The notes under the pieces were generated by a model that saw only the letters and a list, made by a program, of their open reading frames with translations, searched no databases and was not told the origin of the DNA. A DNA stretch of 64,000 bases from Syntrophobotulus glycolicus DSM 8271 (GTDB lineage Bacteria; Bacillota; Desulfitobacteriia; Desulfitobacteriales; Syntrophobotulaceae). The DNA lies in assembly GCF_000190635.1 (NCBI RefSeq), contig NC_015172.1, forward strand, positions 992,001 to 1,056,000, in the 5' to 3' direction. The translations under genes were made by a program, and so were the position numbers. Below, in pieces: positions 1 through 8,036 of the stretch. How positions within the stretch are numbered: the stretch's first letter is position 1; the number at the start of each line of letters is the position of its first letter.

Positions 1-374
1 TTTGACTCGACCGGGCATTATGCAAGGCCGGATGTTTTTGAACTTGTCATTCACCGGTGCTGAAAAAAGCGGCGGCTGTGATTCCGGTACCAGTACAATC
101 TGAAACGGATCAGAAAACGAGGCATTCTTCGGAGACAGAGGAATGCCTCTTAGCGTGCTGCGGGGAAATCAGCGAGATGGTGAGACCGCTCAACAGATCC
201 CGGCAGAAATCATTCGCAAATCAGATTGATCCGTCATGGCTTGACCGATCATGATTTTATCGCATATATCTGATAAAATAATAGTTTAGTCATATGCACA
301 TTCGGGAGTGCTCAGGCTCTCTCACCCATAAAAAAGCGGAATGGGATTCCACGAGGAAAAGGAGTCAAGAAAAG
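1..374. other. left-edge non-coding stretch
   Basis: No convincing gene is seen. A 65-codon open frame at 57-254 has no ribosome site and a composition unlike protein. The stretch holds an inverted repeat with 9-base arms (119-127 and 141-149, 13-base loop) that could be an old terminator, and an AT-rich hairpin near 252-283 just before the ywbE-like gene. TTGACC at 241 with TATATC at 265 is a weak promoter candidate for that gene. Confidence 0.4.
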
Positions 375-572
375 ATGAACGGACAAAACCGAAAGGATGT
401 CACCGTGGGCGCACGGGTGAAAATCGTGCTCAAAGCGGACCAGAGAACAGGAAAGCTCACTGAGGGGAGAGTGGCAAGGCTTCTGACCAAGAGCAGCGCT
501 CATCCCCACGGCATCAAGGTGATGCTGGAGGATGGACAGGTTGGCCGGGTGAAGGAAATATTAGAGCCGTAA
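375..572 (+). CDS. ywbE: YwbE family protein (DUF2196)
   Basis: A 65-residue small basic protein of the YwbE/DUF2196 family, whose function is unknown. Family signs are the opening NGQNRKDVTVGARVKIVLK, a central GKLTEGRVARLLTKS stretch and an ending GQVGRVKEILE; the short beta-rich pattern resembles KOW/SH3-like folds. The ATG at 375 is chosen because GGAG lies 10 bases upstream and the family begins there; the open frame runs further up to 294 without support. The gene stands alone and is followed directly by a strong hairpin terminator, so it is probably monocistronic. Family assignment is by remembered pattern and is fairly secure; any role in translation or nucleic-acid binding is inference. 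Confidence 0.85.
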   Translation: MNGQNRKDVTVGARVKIVLKADQRTGKLTEGRVARLLTKSSAHPHGIKVMLEDGQVGRVKEILEP

Positions 573-583
573 GGACAAATACA

Positions 584-625
584 AGGGCAGGCGTGTGACT
601 TTTCCGCACAGCCTGCCTTTATTGT
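584..625 (+). terminator. rho-independent terminator after ywbE-like gene
   Basis: GGCAGGC-(g)-TGTG pairs with CACAGCCTGCC around a short loop and is followed by TTTATTGTT on the plus strand. It begins 12 bases after the ywbE-like stop codon. Confidence 0.75.
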
Positions 626-743
626 TGCCGCAGCTTAATCATTATTCAATTTTAGCAGCACCGGTAATACCGGCCTTTGCCAGCAGCTATTCTTCCAGCT
701 ATGGATATTCATCTTCATGTCTTTTTTGAAACAGCAAGTCTCT

Positions 744-1100
744 TTATTCGTCCAATAAATAACGCAGCATCTTTTCAGGATTTTCCAGAAAGCGGCGGGT
801 CAGCTGATAATGCTCGGTTTCCCGGTAGTCCACAGAAGAAATGGCGTCCTCTGACAGCTGGTATACCTCCGCGCCAGGATAAGCGCTTCATAAACCTCAT
901 CCAGATAACTGGCGGCATTATAAAAGCTCTCGGCCCTCAAAAAGAAGCCGTCCTTAGGATAGGCGCTCCGCGAAAGGGTCAGGTGACGATAGAAATCGGA
1001 GTGAGTGCCAAAGGTGCCGGACCACAGGCAAACGGCAAAGATAGGAGTGCTCATCCACCGGTGACCGCATCCGTACGCTGCTGATATAATTCCGTTCCAT
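744..1100 (-). pseudogene. wrecked AAA ATPase gene (COG3910-like), two internal deletions
   Basis: Three pieces of one ATPase gene remain in order. Piece one starts at ATG 1100 behind AAAGGTG and reads MERNYISSVRMRSPV up to LPVVR. Piece two, in another frame, reads SGTFGTHSDFYRHL and then PKDGFFLRAESFYNAASYLDE, which is characteristic of COG3910 predicted ATPases. Piece three, again in another frame, reads YPGAEVYQLSEDAIS and ends YLLDE at 744. The Walker A region between pieces one and two, and the signature/Walker B region between two and three, are gone, so no ATPase can be made. It lies just downstream of thpR on the same strand and was probably the last gene of a def-thpR operon. Confidence 0.7.
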
Positions 1101-1112
1101 TTGTTCACCTTT

Positions 1113-1643
1113 CTACCGTTTGCCCCTGACCGCATGGCGCTGGGTGTAGGTCAGCTTTCCATTGACACGCTCCGACAGCATCAGGCTGACAGTATCGGCT
1201 TCCGTCCCAAAGGGGATTCCCAGGAGTTGGCTCTCGTCAAGGGCTTTGTGGAGAAGCACCTGCCTTGCCAAGGTGATATGGGGAGAGAAACGGCGGTTTT
1301 CCAGGATAAAGCCCTTGCCTTGCAGGTGGGCGCTCAACTCTTTTTGCAGGGTGATCAGCGCTTTGTTCGTTCCCAGCCCAAGCCACCAGATGTCGCCGCC
1401 CTCGCGGCGGAACCGTCCGGCGTGGTCAAAGATCAGCTTCATGGGCGGGACCGCTGTGCTGTCCAGCGCTTCCCGCGCCGCAGCCTCGCGCCGCGGCTCC
1501 ACCTCGCCTAAAAAGGCGAGGGTAAGGTGCAGGTTTTCCGGATGCGAGAAACTCCCGCGTCCCGCCTCCCGCAGGCGGCCCTGCACCGCGAGGATATGTT
1601 CTTTTGTCTGGGCGTCAAAGTTAATGGCGAGAAACAGCCGCAT
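1113..1643 (-). CDS. thpR: RNA 2',3'-cyclic phosphodiesterase
   Basis: A 176-residue member of the 2H phosphoesterase superfamily (LigT/ThpR), which opens 2',3'-cyclic phosphates on RNA ends, including tRNA halves. Both catalytic HxTx motifs are present: HLTL near residue 41 and HITL near residue 123, with the usual spacing. The opening MRLFLAINF and length fit the family. The start has GAAGG about 7 bases upstream. It follows def by about 23 bases on the same strand and is probably co-transcribed. Cytosolic; the physiological substrate in bacteria is not settled. Confidence 0.9.
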   Translation of the reverse strand: MRLFLAINFDAQTKEHILAVQGRLREAGRGSFSHPENLHLTLAFLGEVEPRREAAAREALDSTAVPPMKLIFDHAGRFRREGGDIWWLGLGTNKALITLQKELSAHLQGKGFILENRRFSPHITLARQVLLHKALDESQLLGIPFGTEADTVSLMLSERVNGKLTYTQRHAVRGKR

Positions 1644-1666
1644 AGTCCGCCTTCTTTCCTTATCTT

Positions 1667-2077
1667 CTAAATGAGGATGCCATTGCAGTGGTCGATTTCG
1701 TGCTGGATAATCTGGGCGGTGAAGCCTTTGAAGTTTTGCAGGCGGGTTTGCAGGGCGGTATCTTGGTACTGGACCCTGATGTTTTTGCAGCGCCTGGCTT
1801 TGCGGGTGCCGGCAAGGGACAGGCAGGCTTCCTCCGTCTCATACGGTTCGCTTTGTTTGACGATTTCAGGGTTGAGCATCACCAGATAGCCGCCCTCGGC
1901 AGTCACGGCAATGATGCGTTTGGCCACGCCGATCATATTGGCGGCAAGTCCCACGCAGCAGCCGGCGTTGGCGGAAAGGGTATCCAGCAAGTCCTGGACT
2001 ACGGACAAATCCTCCGCGGCGGCAGGGGCGGAGGGAATGCGCAAAAATGCTTCATCTTTTATTATCGCCTGTACCAT
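1667..2077 (-). CDS. def: peptide deformylase, short form
   Basis: A 136-residue peptide deformylase that would remove the formyl group from nascent N-termini. Motif 1 is GLAANMIG (Met where many have Gln), motif 2 is EACLSL instead of the usual EGCLS and still supplies the metal-binding Cys, and motif 3 is HEIDHCNG (HExxH) close to the C-terminus. The start is ATG 2077 with AAGGAG upstream; the open frame extends to 2188 without a ribosome site. The length matches short clostridial deformylases that stop soon after HExxH. The variant motifs 1 and 2 suggest a secondary paralogue rather than the housekeeping enzyme, which is inference. Probably in an operon with thpR. Confidence 0.85.
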   Translation of the reverse strand: MVQAIIKDEAFLRIPSAPAAAEDLSVVQDLLDTLSANAGCCVGLAANMIGVAKRIIAVTAEGGYLVMLNPEIVKQSEPYETEEACLSLAGTRKARRCKNIRVQYQDTALQTRLQNFKGFTAQIIQHEIDHCNGILI

Positions 2078-2244
2078 GTGCTCATTTCTCCTTATTTGTT
2101 TACGGGGTGATGTCAGACGGAGGATAAACAGGGACTTGAGCGGAAGGTTTAATCTTGAAATGATTGATTTTCTTAAAGAATAGCACATAAATTTGTCTTA
2201 GGGCACCCCATTGTCCAGAGAAATGTTTGCCTCAAGGCTCTAAC

Positions 2245-2281
2245 CCATTGGCAGACACTGTCTGGGGGTAATGGTTTTTTT
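2245..2281. terminator. hairpin downstream of ABC exporter operon
   Basis: A CAGACA/TGTCTG hairpin nested in CCATT/AATGG lies 15 bases beyond the end of the minus-strand ABC gene. The T-run (seven T) is on the plus-strand side, the wrong side for a minus-strand terminator, so the assignment is weak. Confidence 0.35.
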
Positions 2282-2295
2282 ATCATAGCAAGAGT

Positions 2296-4092
2296 TCAAG
2301 ACACCTTGTTAGTCAGTGAGTTTTCACTGACTAATTCTGCATAATAGCCATTGTTTTGCAATAATTTGCTGTGATTGCCCATTTCGATGATTGTTCCGTT
2401 TTTCAAAACAATGATGTTGTCCGCGTTTTTAATGGTAGAGAGCCTATGGGCGATGATCAGGGTGGTTCTGTTTTTGACCGTGTTTTCAATTGCCTTTTGA
2501 ATCAGTTTTTCGGTATTGGTGTCAATATTGGCTGTTGCTTCATCTAGAATAAATATTCTGGGATTATGGGCGATTGCTCTGGCGAAGGAGATGAGTTGTC
2601 TCTGCCCTGCTGAGAGGGTTGCCCCCCTTTCCATAACAGGCTCTTCCATACCATTAGGAAAGGAATCAATGACCGAATCGCAGCAAGAGTATTGTATCGC
2701 TTCGGAGAGCGTTCTTTCGTCGATTGGATTGCCAAGTGTGATATTGCTTTTAATCGTTCCGGAGAATAAAAATACATCCTGCAAAACAACTGAAATATTT
2801 TTTCGCAAATCTCTTAAGTTAAGATGATTGAGATTAAAGCCATCGATAAGAATTTCACCCTTTTGAATTTTGTAAAAGCCGCTGATAAGACTGATGATCG
2901 TTGTTTTCCCGGAACCTGTTTCGCCAACAAAAGCGACACTCTGACCCGGGCTTATTTTAAAGCTGACATCTTTTAATATCCAGTTTTCGTTATCATAGGA
3001 GAACCAGACATTTTTAAATTCAATATCTCCTTTTATTTCATCCATTGGGATTCCGGAATCTAAATCTTCCAAAATGTCTTTCCGGTTCAGCAAATCAAAT
3101 ATTCTTTCTGTTGAGACGAGGGCAGATTGAATGCTGGTATATCTTTCAGAAAGGTCTGCAATGGGGTTGAAGAACTGTTTGACATAAGTGGTAAAGGCAT
3201 AAAGAAGACCGATTTGGATATGGTGATTGGAAATTTGGCCCATGCCGTACCAGATCAGGATGGCGACAGAAAGGCTTTGAAAAACCTCTGAGGCCGGCCG
3301 CAAAAAACTATTAAGCCTGACTTGGATCATTGTGGACTGAAAATATTCTTGATTCAGTTTTTTAAATTCCTGTTCTTTTTCTTTTTCCGCATTAAATATT
3401 TGAATGATCTTCATACCGGAAATATTCTCAGCCATGAAGCTGTTTATTTTTCCGATAATATGCTTTACCGTAAAAAAGTTTCTTCGCACTTTGTTCTTGA
3501 TTACAGTGACGAGAGCGGCCATGGGGGGGATTACGGCAAGGGCGACCAGAGCCAGTTCCAGGTTTAAATGTATCATGGCATATAAAATACCGGTAAGTAA
3601 AAAGATGTCGTTGAAAAGGTTCATTAATACATCGGTATACATATCGCTGATTTCTGAAATATCATTTGTAGCTCGTGTGATCAGTCTCCCGGAAGAGGTT
3701 TTGTCCAAATAATGCAGCGGGAGCAGTTGGATGGTTTGAAAGACGCGTTCCCGCAAAGCTTTGATCATTTGCTGGCCGGCTGCGTTGATCACATTCACCT
3801 GAATGTAACCGAACAGGCTTCCGGTTAAAGAAACGAGTAAATATATTATTCCGATTGACGTAAGGGAATAGAAACCGGTCTGTGCTTTTTGACCAATGAA
3901 CAAATCATCAATAACAAACTTGAGGATAATCGGCTTATAGATCACGGCTGTGTTGACGATCACAACACAAACGCAGGCCAGTAAGAGCTTGCTTTTTTGA
4001 GGGGAGGAAATTTTTAGCAGTTCTCTAAGGCTATTGACACTCCCGGCAGTGTTCGGTATGCTTCTCGCTTTGTTCCGCATAAATTTCATCAT
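2296..4092 (-). CDS. ABC exporter, fused permease-ATPase, second half of heterodimer
   Basis: A 598-residue type IV (B-type) ABC half-transporter: six membrane helices over about residues 38-330, then an ATPase domain. Walker A is GETGSGKTT, the signature is LSAGQRQ, and Walker B ends FILDEATANID with a normal catalytic Glu. The start ATG at 4092 has AGGGAGGG upstream and overlaps the preceding half-transporter by 62 bases. With its partner it should form an inner-membrane heterodimer of the LmrCD/BmrCD/TM287-288 type that exports drugs, lipids or peptides. The altered signature (Ala for the first Gly) complements the altered Walker B of the partner, as expected if one ATP site is degenerate. 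Substrate unknown. Confidence 0.9.
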   Translation of the reverse strand: MMKFMRNKARSIPNTAGSVNSLRELLKISSPQKSKLLLACVCVVIVNTAVIYKPIILKFVIDDLFIGQKAQTGFYSLTSIGIIYLLVSLTGSLFGYIQVNVINAAGQQMIKALRERVFQTIQLLPLHYLDKTSSGRLITRATNDISEISDMYTDVLMNLFNDIFLLTGILYAMIHLNLELALVALAVIPPMAALVTVIKNKVRRNFFTVKHIIGKINSFMAENISGMKIIQIFNAEKEKEQEFKKLNQEYFQSTMIQVRLNSFLRPASEVFQSLSVAILIWYGMGQISNHHIQIGLLYAFTTYVKQFFNPIADLSERYTSIQSALVSTERIFDLLNRKDILEDLDSGIPMDEIKGDIEFKNVWFSYDNENWILKDVSFKISPGQSVAFVGETGSGKTTIISLISGFYKIQKGEILIDGFNLNHLNLRDLRKNISVVLQDVFLFSGTIKSNITLGNPIDERTLSEAIQYSCCDSVIDSFPNGMEEPVMERGATLSAGQRQLISFARAIAHNPRIFILDEATANIDTNTEKLIQKAIENTVKNRTTLIIAHRLSTIKNADNIIVLKNGTIIEMGNHSKLLQNNGYYAELVSENSLTNKVS

Positions 4093-5803
4093 ACAGCCCT
4101 CCCTTCTCGATCAGTTCCTGATGCGTGCCGCGTTCATAGATCTTGCCATTGTGCAGCAAGACGATTTCATCGCAATCAGAGACCGCTGAAATTCGGTGAG
4201 AAATGATGAGCGTTGTTTTTTCTTTTCTGTAGGTTCTGAAATTGTTCAGGATATGAGTTTCTGTGACCGAATCGACAGCAGAAAGAGCATCATCGAGGAT
4301 TAATATGGAAGAATTTTTGATGACAGCTCTTGCGATGGAGACACGTTGTTTCTGCCCTCCGGAAAGATTCACACCGCGTTCTCCGAGTATTGTGTCAAAA
4401 CCGGAAGGGAAGTTCGCGATGTTTTCGTATATGCTGCTATACTTTGTTGCCGCCTCTATCTCATCGTCAGAATAGATATTTTTAAAGGACATAATATTGT
4501 CTTTAATACTGGCCGAAAATAAAAAGGTATCCTGAGGGACCAGGCTGATGCTGTTTCTGATTGATTCCAGAGAATATTCATTAATGTCGATGTTATCCAG
4601 ATAAAGCTGCCCCGGACCGACATTGTAAAGTTTGAGAAGAAGGTTGGTAATGGTCGTTTTTCCGGAACCTGTTTTCCCGATGACTCCGATGGTTTTGCCT
4701 TTTTCGATTTTGAGGTTTAAGTTTTCAAGCGCAGGTTTTTTCATGCCGGGGTAAGAAAAAGTAAGATTTTTAAATTCAATGGTTCCTTCGATGTTTCCCT
4801 GAATGGCAGCTTCACTGTCAAAAATACTCGGCGGAATACGGAAAATTTCTTCGAGTCTCTTTAAAGAAGCTACTCCCCGTTGGAAAAAGTTTATTACGCG
4901 TCCGATTGAAACAATGGGCGTCATGATCATGGCGAGGTAAGTGTTGAAGGCAACAAAATTTCCTACGGAGATCTGCCCGCTTAACACCATATGGCCCCCG
5001 AAGACAAGGCTCAGAACAAAGCTGAGACTGAAACATCCTTCAATAATCGGAGTAAGCAGAGATGAGGTTTTTACCATTTTTATATTTGCATCCAACATTT
5101 TGCTGCTAAGAACCTGAAATTTGTCAATTTCCTGGTCCTCCTGCACATAAGCTTTTACAACGCGTATACCATAAATATTTTCCTGTATCCTGTCTGATAT
5201 TTCACCGAAGAGGTCTTGGACTGTTCCGAAGCGCAGCCGGATCTTTTTACCGATGAGAATGATCAGGAAAATGACGATTGGTATGGGGGTTATGGTCAAA
5301 AGAGTTAAACGGAAGTCAACCGAAGTCAGCATGAAGTAGATCGAAGAGGCGCAGATGACGATTCCGTTTATGGATTGAGCAGCAGCCGGTCCCAGAGACA
5401 TTCGAACCGCTAACACATCATTGATGGCATAAGCAAGCAAATCTCCTGTTTTACGTTTGGTATAAAATTCAGGAGATAAGGTTTGAAAGTGTTTATATAG
5501 ATCTTCCCGCAGCGTGCATTCAAATTTCCGGGCATTCCCGATAATGAACATTCTCCAAATATAGGTAAAGAGAAACGTGAAAAGGGAAATCAGAAGCATC
5601 AAACCGATTTCCCAAAGAATGCGATTTCTGTCGTAAGCTTCGTCTTTTAATAAATCGATTGTATTGCCCAATATTTTGGGGAAAAGGGTCTGAATGGAAG
5701 AAGCCAAAAACATAAAAGTTAGTCCGGTTAGATAAGTGATTTTATTTTCCGATACGAAGTTCAGCAAAATGTTATTTTTCAAGTTTTTCACCTGCTGAGT
5801 CAT
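4031..5803 (-). CDS. ABC exporter, fused permease-ATPase, first half of heterodimer
   Basis: A 590-residue B-type ABC half-transporter: six membrane helices (about residues 20-315) followed by an ATPase domain with Walker A GKTGSGKTT, canonical signature LSGGQKQR and Walker B LILDDALSAVD. The residue after the Walker B Asp is Asp rather than the catalytic Glu, the hallmark of the degenerate site in heterodimeric exporters. The ATG at 5803 overlaps the TGA of the LacI-type regulator (ATGA), so translation is coupled. The C-terminal end is rich in Glu, His and Cys (HTEHCRECQ), which is unusual and could bind metal; that is speculation. The pair is probably controlled by the upstream regulator. 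Confidence 0.9.
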   Translation of the reverse strand: MTQQVKNLKNNILLNFVSENKITYLTGLTFMFLASSIQTLFPKILGNTIDLLKDEAYDRNRILWEIGLMLLISLFTFLFTYIWRMFIIGNARKFECTLREDLYKHFQTLSPEFYTKRKTGDLLAYAINDVLAVRMSLGPAAAQSINGIVICASSIYFMLTSVDFRLTLLTITPIPIVIFLIILIGKKIRLRFGTVQDLFGEISDRIQENIYGIRVVKAYVQEDQEIDKFQVLSSKMLDANIKMVKTSSLLTPIIEGCFSLSFVLSLVFGGHMVLSGQISVGNFVAFNTYLAMIMTPIVSIGRVINFFQRGVASLKRLEEIFRIPPSIFDSEAAIQGNIEGTIEFKNLTFSYPGMKKPALENLNLKIEKGKTIGVIGKTGSGKTTITNLLLKLYNVGPGQLYLDNIDINEYSLESIRNSISLVPQDTFLFSASIKDNIMSFKNIYSDDEIEAATKYSSIYENIANFPSGFDTILGERGVNLSGGQKQRVSIARAVIKNSSILILDDALSAVDSVTETHILNNFRTYRKEKTTLIISHRISAVSDCDEIVLLHNGKIYERGTHQELIEKGGLYDEIYAEQSEKHTEHCRECQ

Positions 5804-6795
5804 GATCTAAGGCTTTTTACCGACTCTCTTTCTATTAAGCTGCTTAAAATTGCAATGTTTTCATATGGTTTATTGGGATTGGTTATTCTTTTCAACAATG
5901 TCTCAACGACAGCTTGGCAGGCATACTCAAGGTTGAGATCCAAAGTCGTTAATGTGGGGGTAGAAAGGCTTGAGATATCTGTATTCCCGCTGCCGATAAC
6001 CGAGACATCTCCGGGAACTTTTATTTTTTGGGAAGTTAGAAACTTCATTAATTCAACCGCCTTGATATCATCTTCGCAAATAAATGCGGAAGGAAGATTC
6101 GCGGTACGGATTAATTCGATAAGGGATGAGGAATATTCTGCTTCGGATGGGATAAAATATTCATTTTTGGAGGGGAGTTTATAATCTTCTAAAGCAGTAG
6201 TAATGCCCAAAATGCTTTCTTTATTTCTAATAAATCTGCTGTTGCCGATAAATCCGATTTTGGTATGTCCTTTCTTAATTAAAAGTTCACACAGCTTGTA
6301 GCCCGCGTTCACAAAGTTAAAGCGAATACAATCACAATCAACTGAGGGATAATATCCTGTGAAGAAGACAAGATTATCTATTTTTCCTTGAATAAAAGAT
6401 AAGTACTTCAAAGTGAAACGGCCAATTAAAATGGCCCCGTCAAACTGAATCCCCTTAGACAATTTATAGGGCAGGGTTAGCTGCTTCTGGTTGTCGTTGT
6501 CTACAAATTCTACACTATAATCGGAATTGGTGTTCTGCAAAAATTTTTCCACTCCTTGAACCATGGAGCTAAAGTTGCTGTTGTCTTCCTTATAAGGTTT
6601 TTGGTGAAGGACTAAAATATTAAACTGATCAGCTTTTTTGCTTTTCTCATAGCCCAGTTCTTTGGCTTTTTCAATTATCTTATTTTTTAATTCTTCTCCG
6701 ACACCGGTTTGACCTGAAAGCGCTCTGCTGACTGAAACCGAAGAGACGCTTAAAGCAGCGGCGATGTCATTAATGGTGACTTTGTTGTTCTTCAA
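5800..6795 (-). CDS. LacI-family transcriptional regulator
   Basis: A 331-residue LacI/GalR-type regulator. The N-terminal helix-turn-helix is TINDIAAALSVSSVSVSRALS followed by the hinge, and the remaining 270 residues have the periplasmic-binding-protein-like core, including the ending typical of the family (GNTDISSLSTPTLTTLDLN). The start is TTG 6795 with GGAGG 8 bases upstream. It is the first gene of a three-gene operon with the ABC exporter (ATGA overlap), which is unusual company for a LacI-type protein. The gap to the divergent importer/dehydratase operon holds a 27-bp near-perfect palindrome that is a candidate operator, so it may govern both directions. The effector is not known; a sugar is usual for the family but not shown here. 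Confidence 0.9.
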   Translation of the reverse strand: MKNNKVTINDIAAALSVSSVSVSRALSGQTGVGEELKNKIIEKAKELGYEKSKKADQFNILVLHQKPYKEDNSNFSSMVQGVEKFLQNTNSDYSVEFVDNDNQKQLTLPYKLSKGIQFDGAILIGRFTLKYLSFIQGKIDNLVFFTGYYPSVDCDCIRFNFVNAGYKLCELLIKKGHTKIGFIGNSRFIRNKESILGITTALEDYKLPSKNEYFIPSEAEYSSSLIELIRTANLPSAFICEDDIKAVELMKFLTSQKIKVPGDVSVIGSGNTDISSLSTPTLTTLDLNLEYACQAVVETLLKRITNPNKPYENIAILSSLIERESVKSLRS

Positions 6796-6885
6796 AATAA
6801 TTCCTCCATATATCAGTTAATGATAGAATAAAAAAATAACGAAATAAAATAAAGAAATTAAGTAAGTATTTAAGTGTTTTAGGTA

Positions 6886-6912
6886 AATATGTGTTTAAAT
6901 TAAACGCATATT
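6886..6912. promoter_or_regulatory. candidate LacI-type operator palindrome
   Basis: Two 13-base arms (AATATGTGTTTAA and TTAAACGCATATT) around a single central base differ at one position only. It lies 38 bases before the -35 element of the divergent operon and about 90 bases upstream of the LacI-type gene, which fits an operator serving both. Confidence 0.55.
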
Positions 6913-6949
6913 TTTTATGAAAAATAAGTAAATTATATGAATAACAGTA

Positions 6950-6978
6950 TTGACATACAAGGGATTTAGTTATATGAT
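6950..6978 (+). promoter_or_regulatory. sigma-A promoter of importer/dehydratase operon
   Basis: TTGACA at 6950-6955, a 17-base spacer and TATGAT at 6973-6978. This is one of the best matches to the vegetative consensus in the window. It points at the operon beginning at 7170 and leaves a leader of about 185 bases. Confidence 0.75.
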
Positions 6979-7062
6979 TTCAAAAACATACTTAACACGT
7001 GGATATAATGTAGTATAGAAGATTTACACTTAATATTTTAATGCAATTTAAGTAATAATACA

Positions 7063-7146
7063 ATGTTTTTTAAGTTGACTCAAGCAATGGGAGATTTAAA
7101 TATTCCTTCTGAAGTTGCTCAGAATGATGTTTTAGGTCTCTTTTAA
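7063..7146 (+). CDS. possible 27-codon leader peptide
   Basis: An open frame from ATG 7063 to TAA 7146 encodes 27 residues (MFFKLTQAMGDLNIPSEVAQ, then NDVLGLF) and ends 24 bases before the ABC ATPase start. It sits inside the transcribed leader of the operon. No clear ribosome site is seen, so it may be chance. If real it would be a leader or small regulatory peptide, for which there is no direct evidence. Confidence 0.25.
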   Translation: MFFKLTQAMGDLNIPSEVAQNDVLGLF

Positions 7147-7169
7147 TTTTATGTTTGGGGGCGAAAGAT

Positions 7170-8036
7170 ATGGGATTGATCGAAAATCTTCGTTTAAGTA
7201 AGAAGAGTATGTTTAATCTAGGTGGGATAAGCGAACCGAAAACGGAAAAGCTCTCCGTGTCTGATTTAGGAATAAGTTTTGAAAATACAAAGACCGGAGC
7301 AATTACTGATGCGGTAGAGCAAGTAAGCATTAATATTAATCCCGGCGAATTTGTTACAATAGTCGGTTTAAGCGGCTGCGGAAAATCTTCGTTTCTCAAT
7401 GCCATTGCCGGTCTTGTTAAACCAAGCAGAGGAACAATCAAATTAGGCGATAAAACCATAGACGGCCCGGGCCAGGACAGGACAGTTGTCTTCCAAAAAG
7501 CTTCTTTATTGCCCTGGAGAAATGTCATTCGAAATATTACCTACGGACTGGAATTAAGAGGGATGAAATATAAAGATGCCCTAAACCATGCTGAAGAATA
7601 TATTGAGATGGTCAATTTGAAAGGATACGAAAGCTTTTTCCCCTATCAGCTTTCCGGAGGGATGCAGCAGAGAGTAAATATAGCCAGAGCGCTTGTCTGT
7701 AAACCGGAAGTGCTTCTCTTAGACGAACCGTTTGCCGCGCTTGATGCAATAACCAGAGAAACAATGCAGAATGAACTGCTTTCACTATGGGAAAAAACGC
7801 GCAAGACGGTACTCATGGTTACTCATCAAATTGATGAAGCGGTACTGCTTTCAGACAGGGTAATTGTATTTTCCGCAAAGCCCGCAAGGATATTAGAAGA
7901 AATAAAGATTGATTTGCCAAGACCGCGGATTCCTGAAATAAGGGCGCATGTGGATTTTGATCTGCTTTCTACAAAAATTTGGAGTCTGATTCATACTTCG
8001 GCAAGAAAGAAAGTGGATGTAGAATATGAAATCTAA
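7170..8036 (+). CDS. ABC importer ATPase, SsuB/TauB/NrtD type
   Basis: A 288-residue nucleotide-binding subunit of the nitrate/sulfonate/taurine importer family. Walker A is GLSGCGKSS, the Q-loop region reads VVFQKASLLPW as in SsuB/TauB, the signature is LSGGMQQR, Walker B is VLLLDEPFAALD and the H-loop is VTHQIDEAV. About 40 extra residues precede the ATPase domain. ATG 7170 is preferred over an in-frame TTG at 7155; a G-rich stretch precedes it. It is the first gene of a seven-gene operon and overlaps the permease gene by 11 bases. It would energise uptake of a small anionic organic substrate that presumably feeds the iron-sulfur enzyme encoded downstream (inference). Confidence 0.9.
   Translation: MGLIENLRLSKKSMFNLGGISEPKTEKLSVSDLGISFENTKTGAITDAVEQVSININPGEFVTIVGLSGCGKSSFLNAIAGLVKPSRGTIKLGDKTIDGPGQDRTVVFQKASLLPWRNVIRNITYGLELRGMKYKDALNHAEEYIEMVNLKGYESFFPYQLSGGMQQRVNIARALVCKPEVLLLDEPFAALDAITRETMQNELLSLWEKTRKTVLMVTHQIDEAVLLSDRVIVFSAKPARILEEIKIDLPRPRIPEIRAHVDFDLLSTKIWSLIHTSARKKVDVEYEI

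Noticed and set aside
677-1135. Long open frames on both strands over the ATPase wreck
   Set aside because: Conserved sense exists only in three short minus-strand pieces; the plus-strand frame and the rest of the minus-strand frame have no family pattern.
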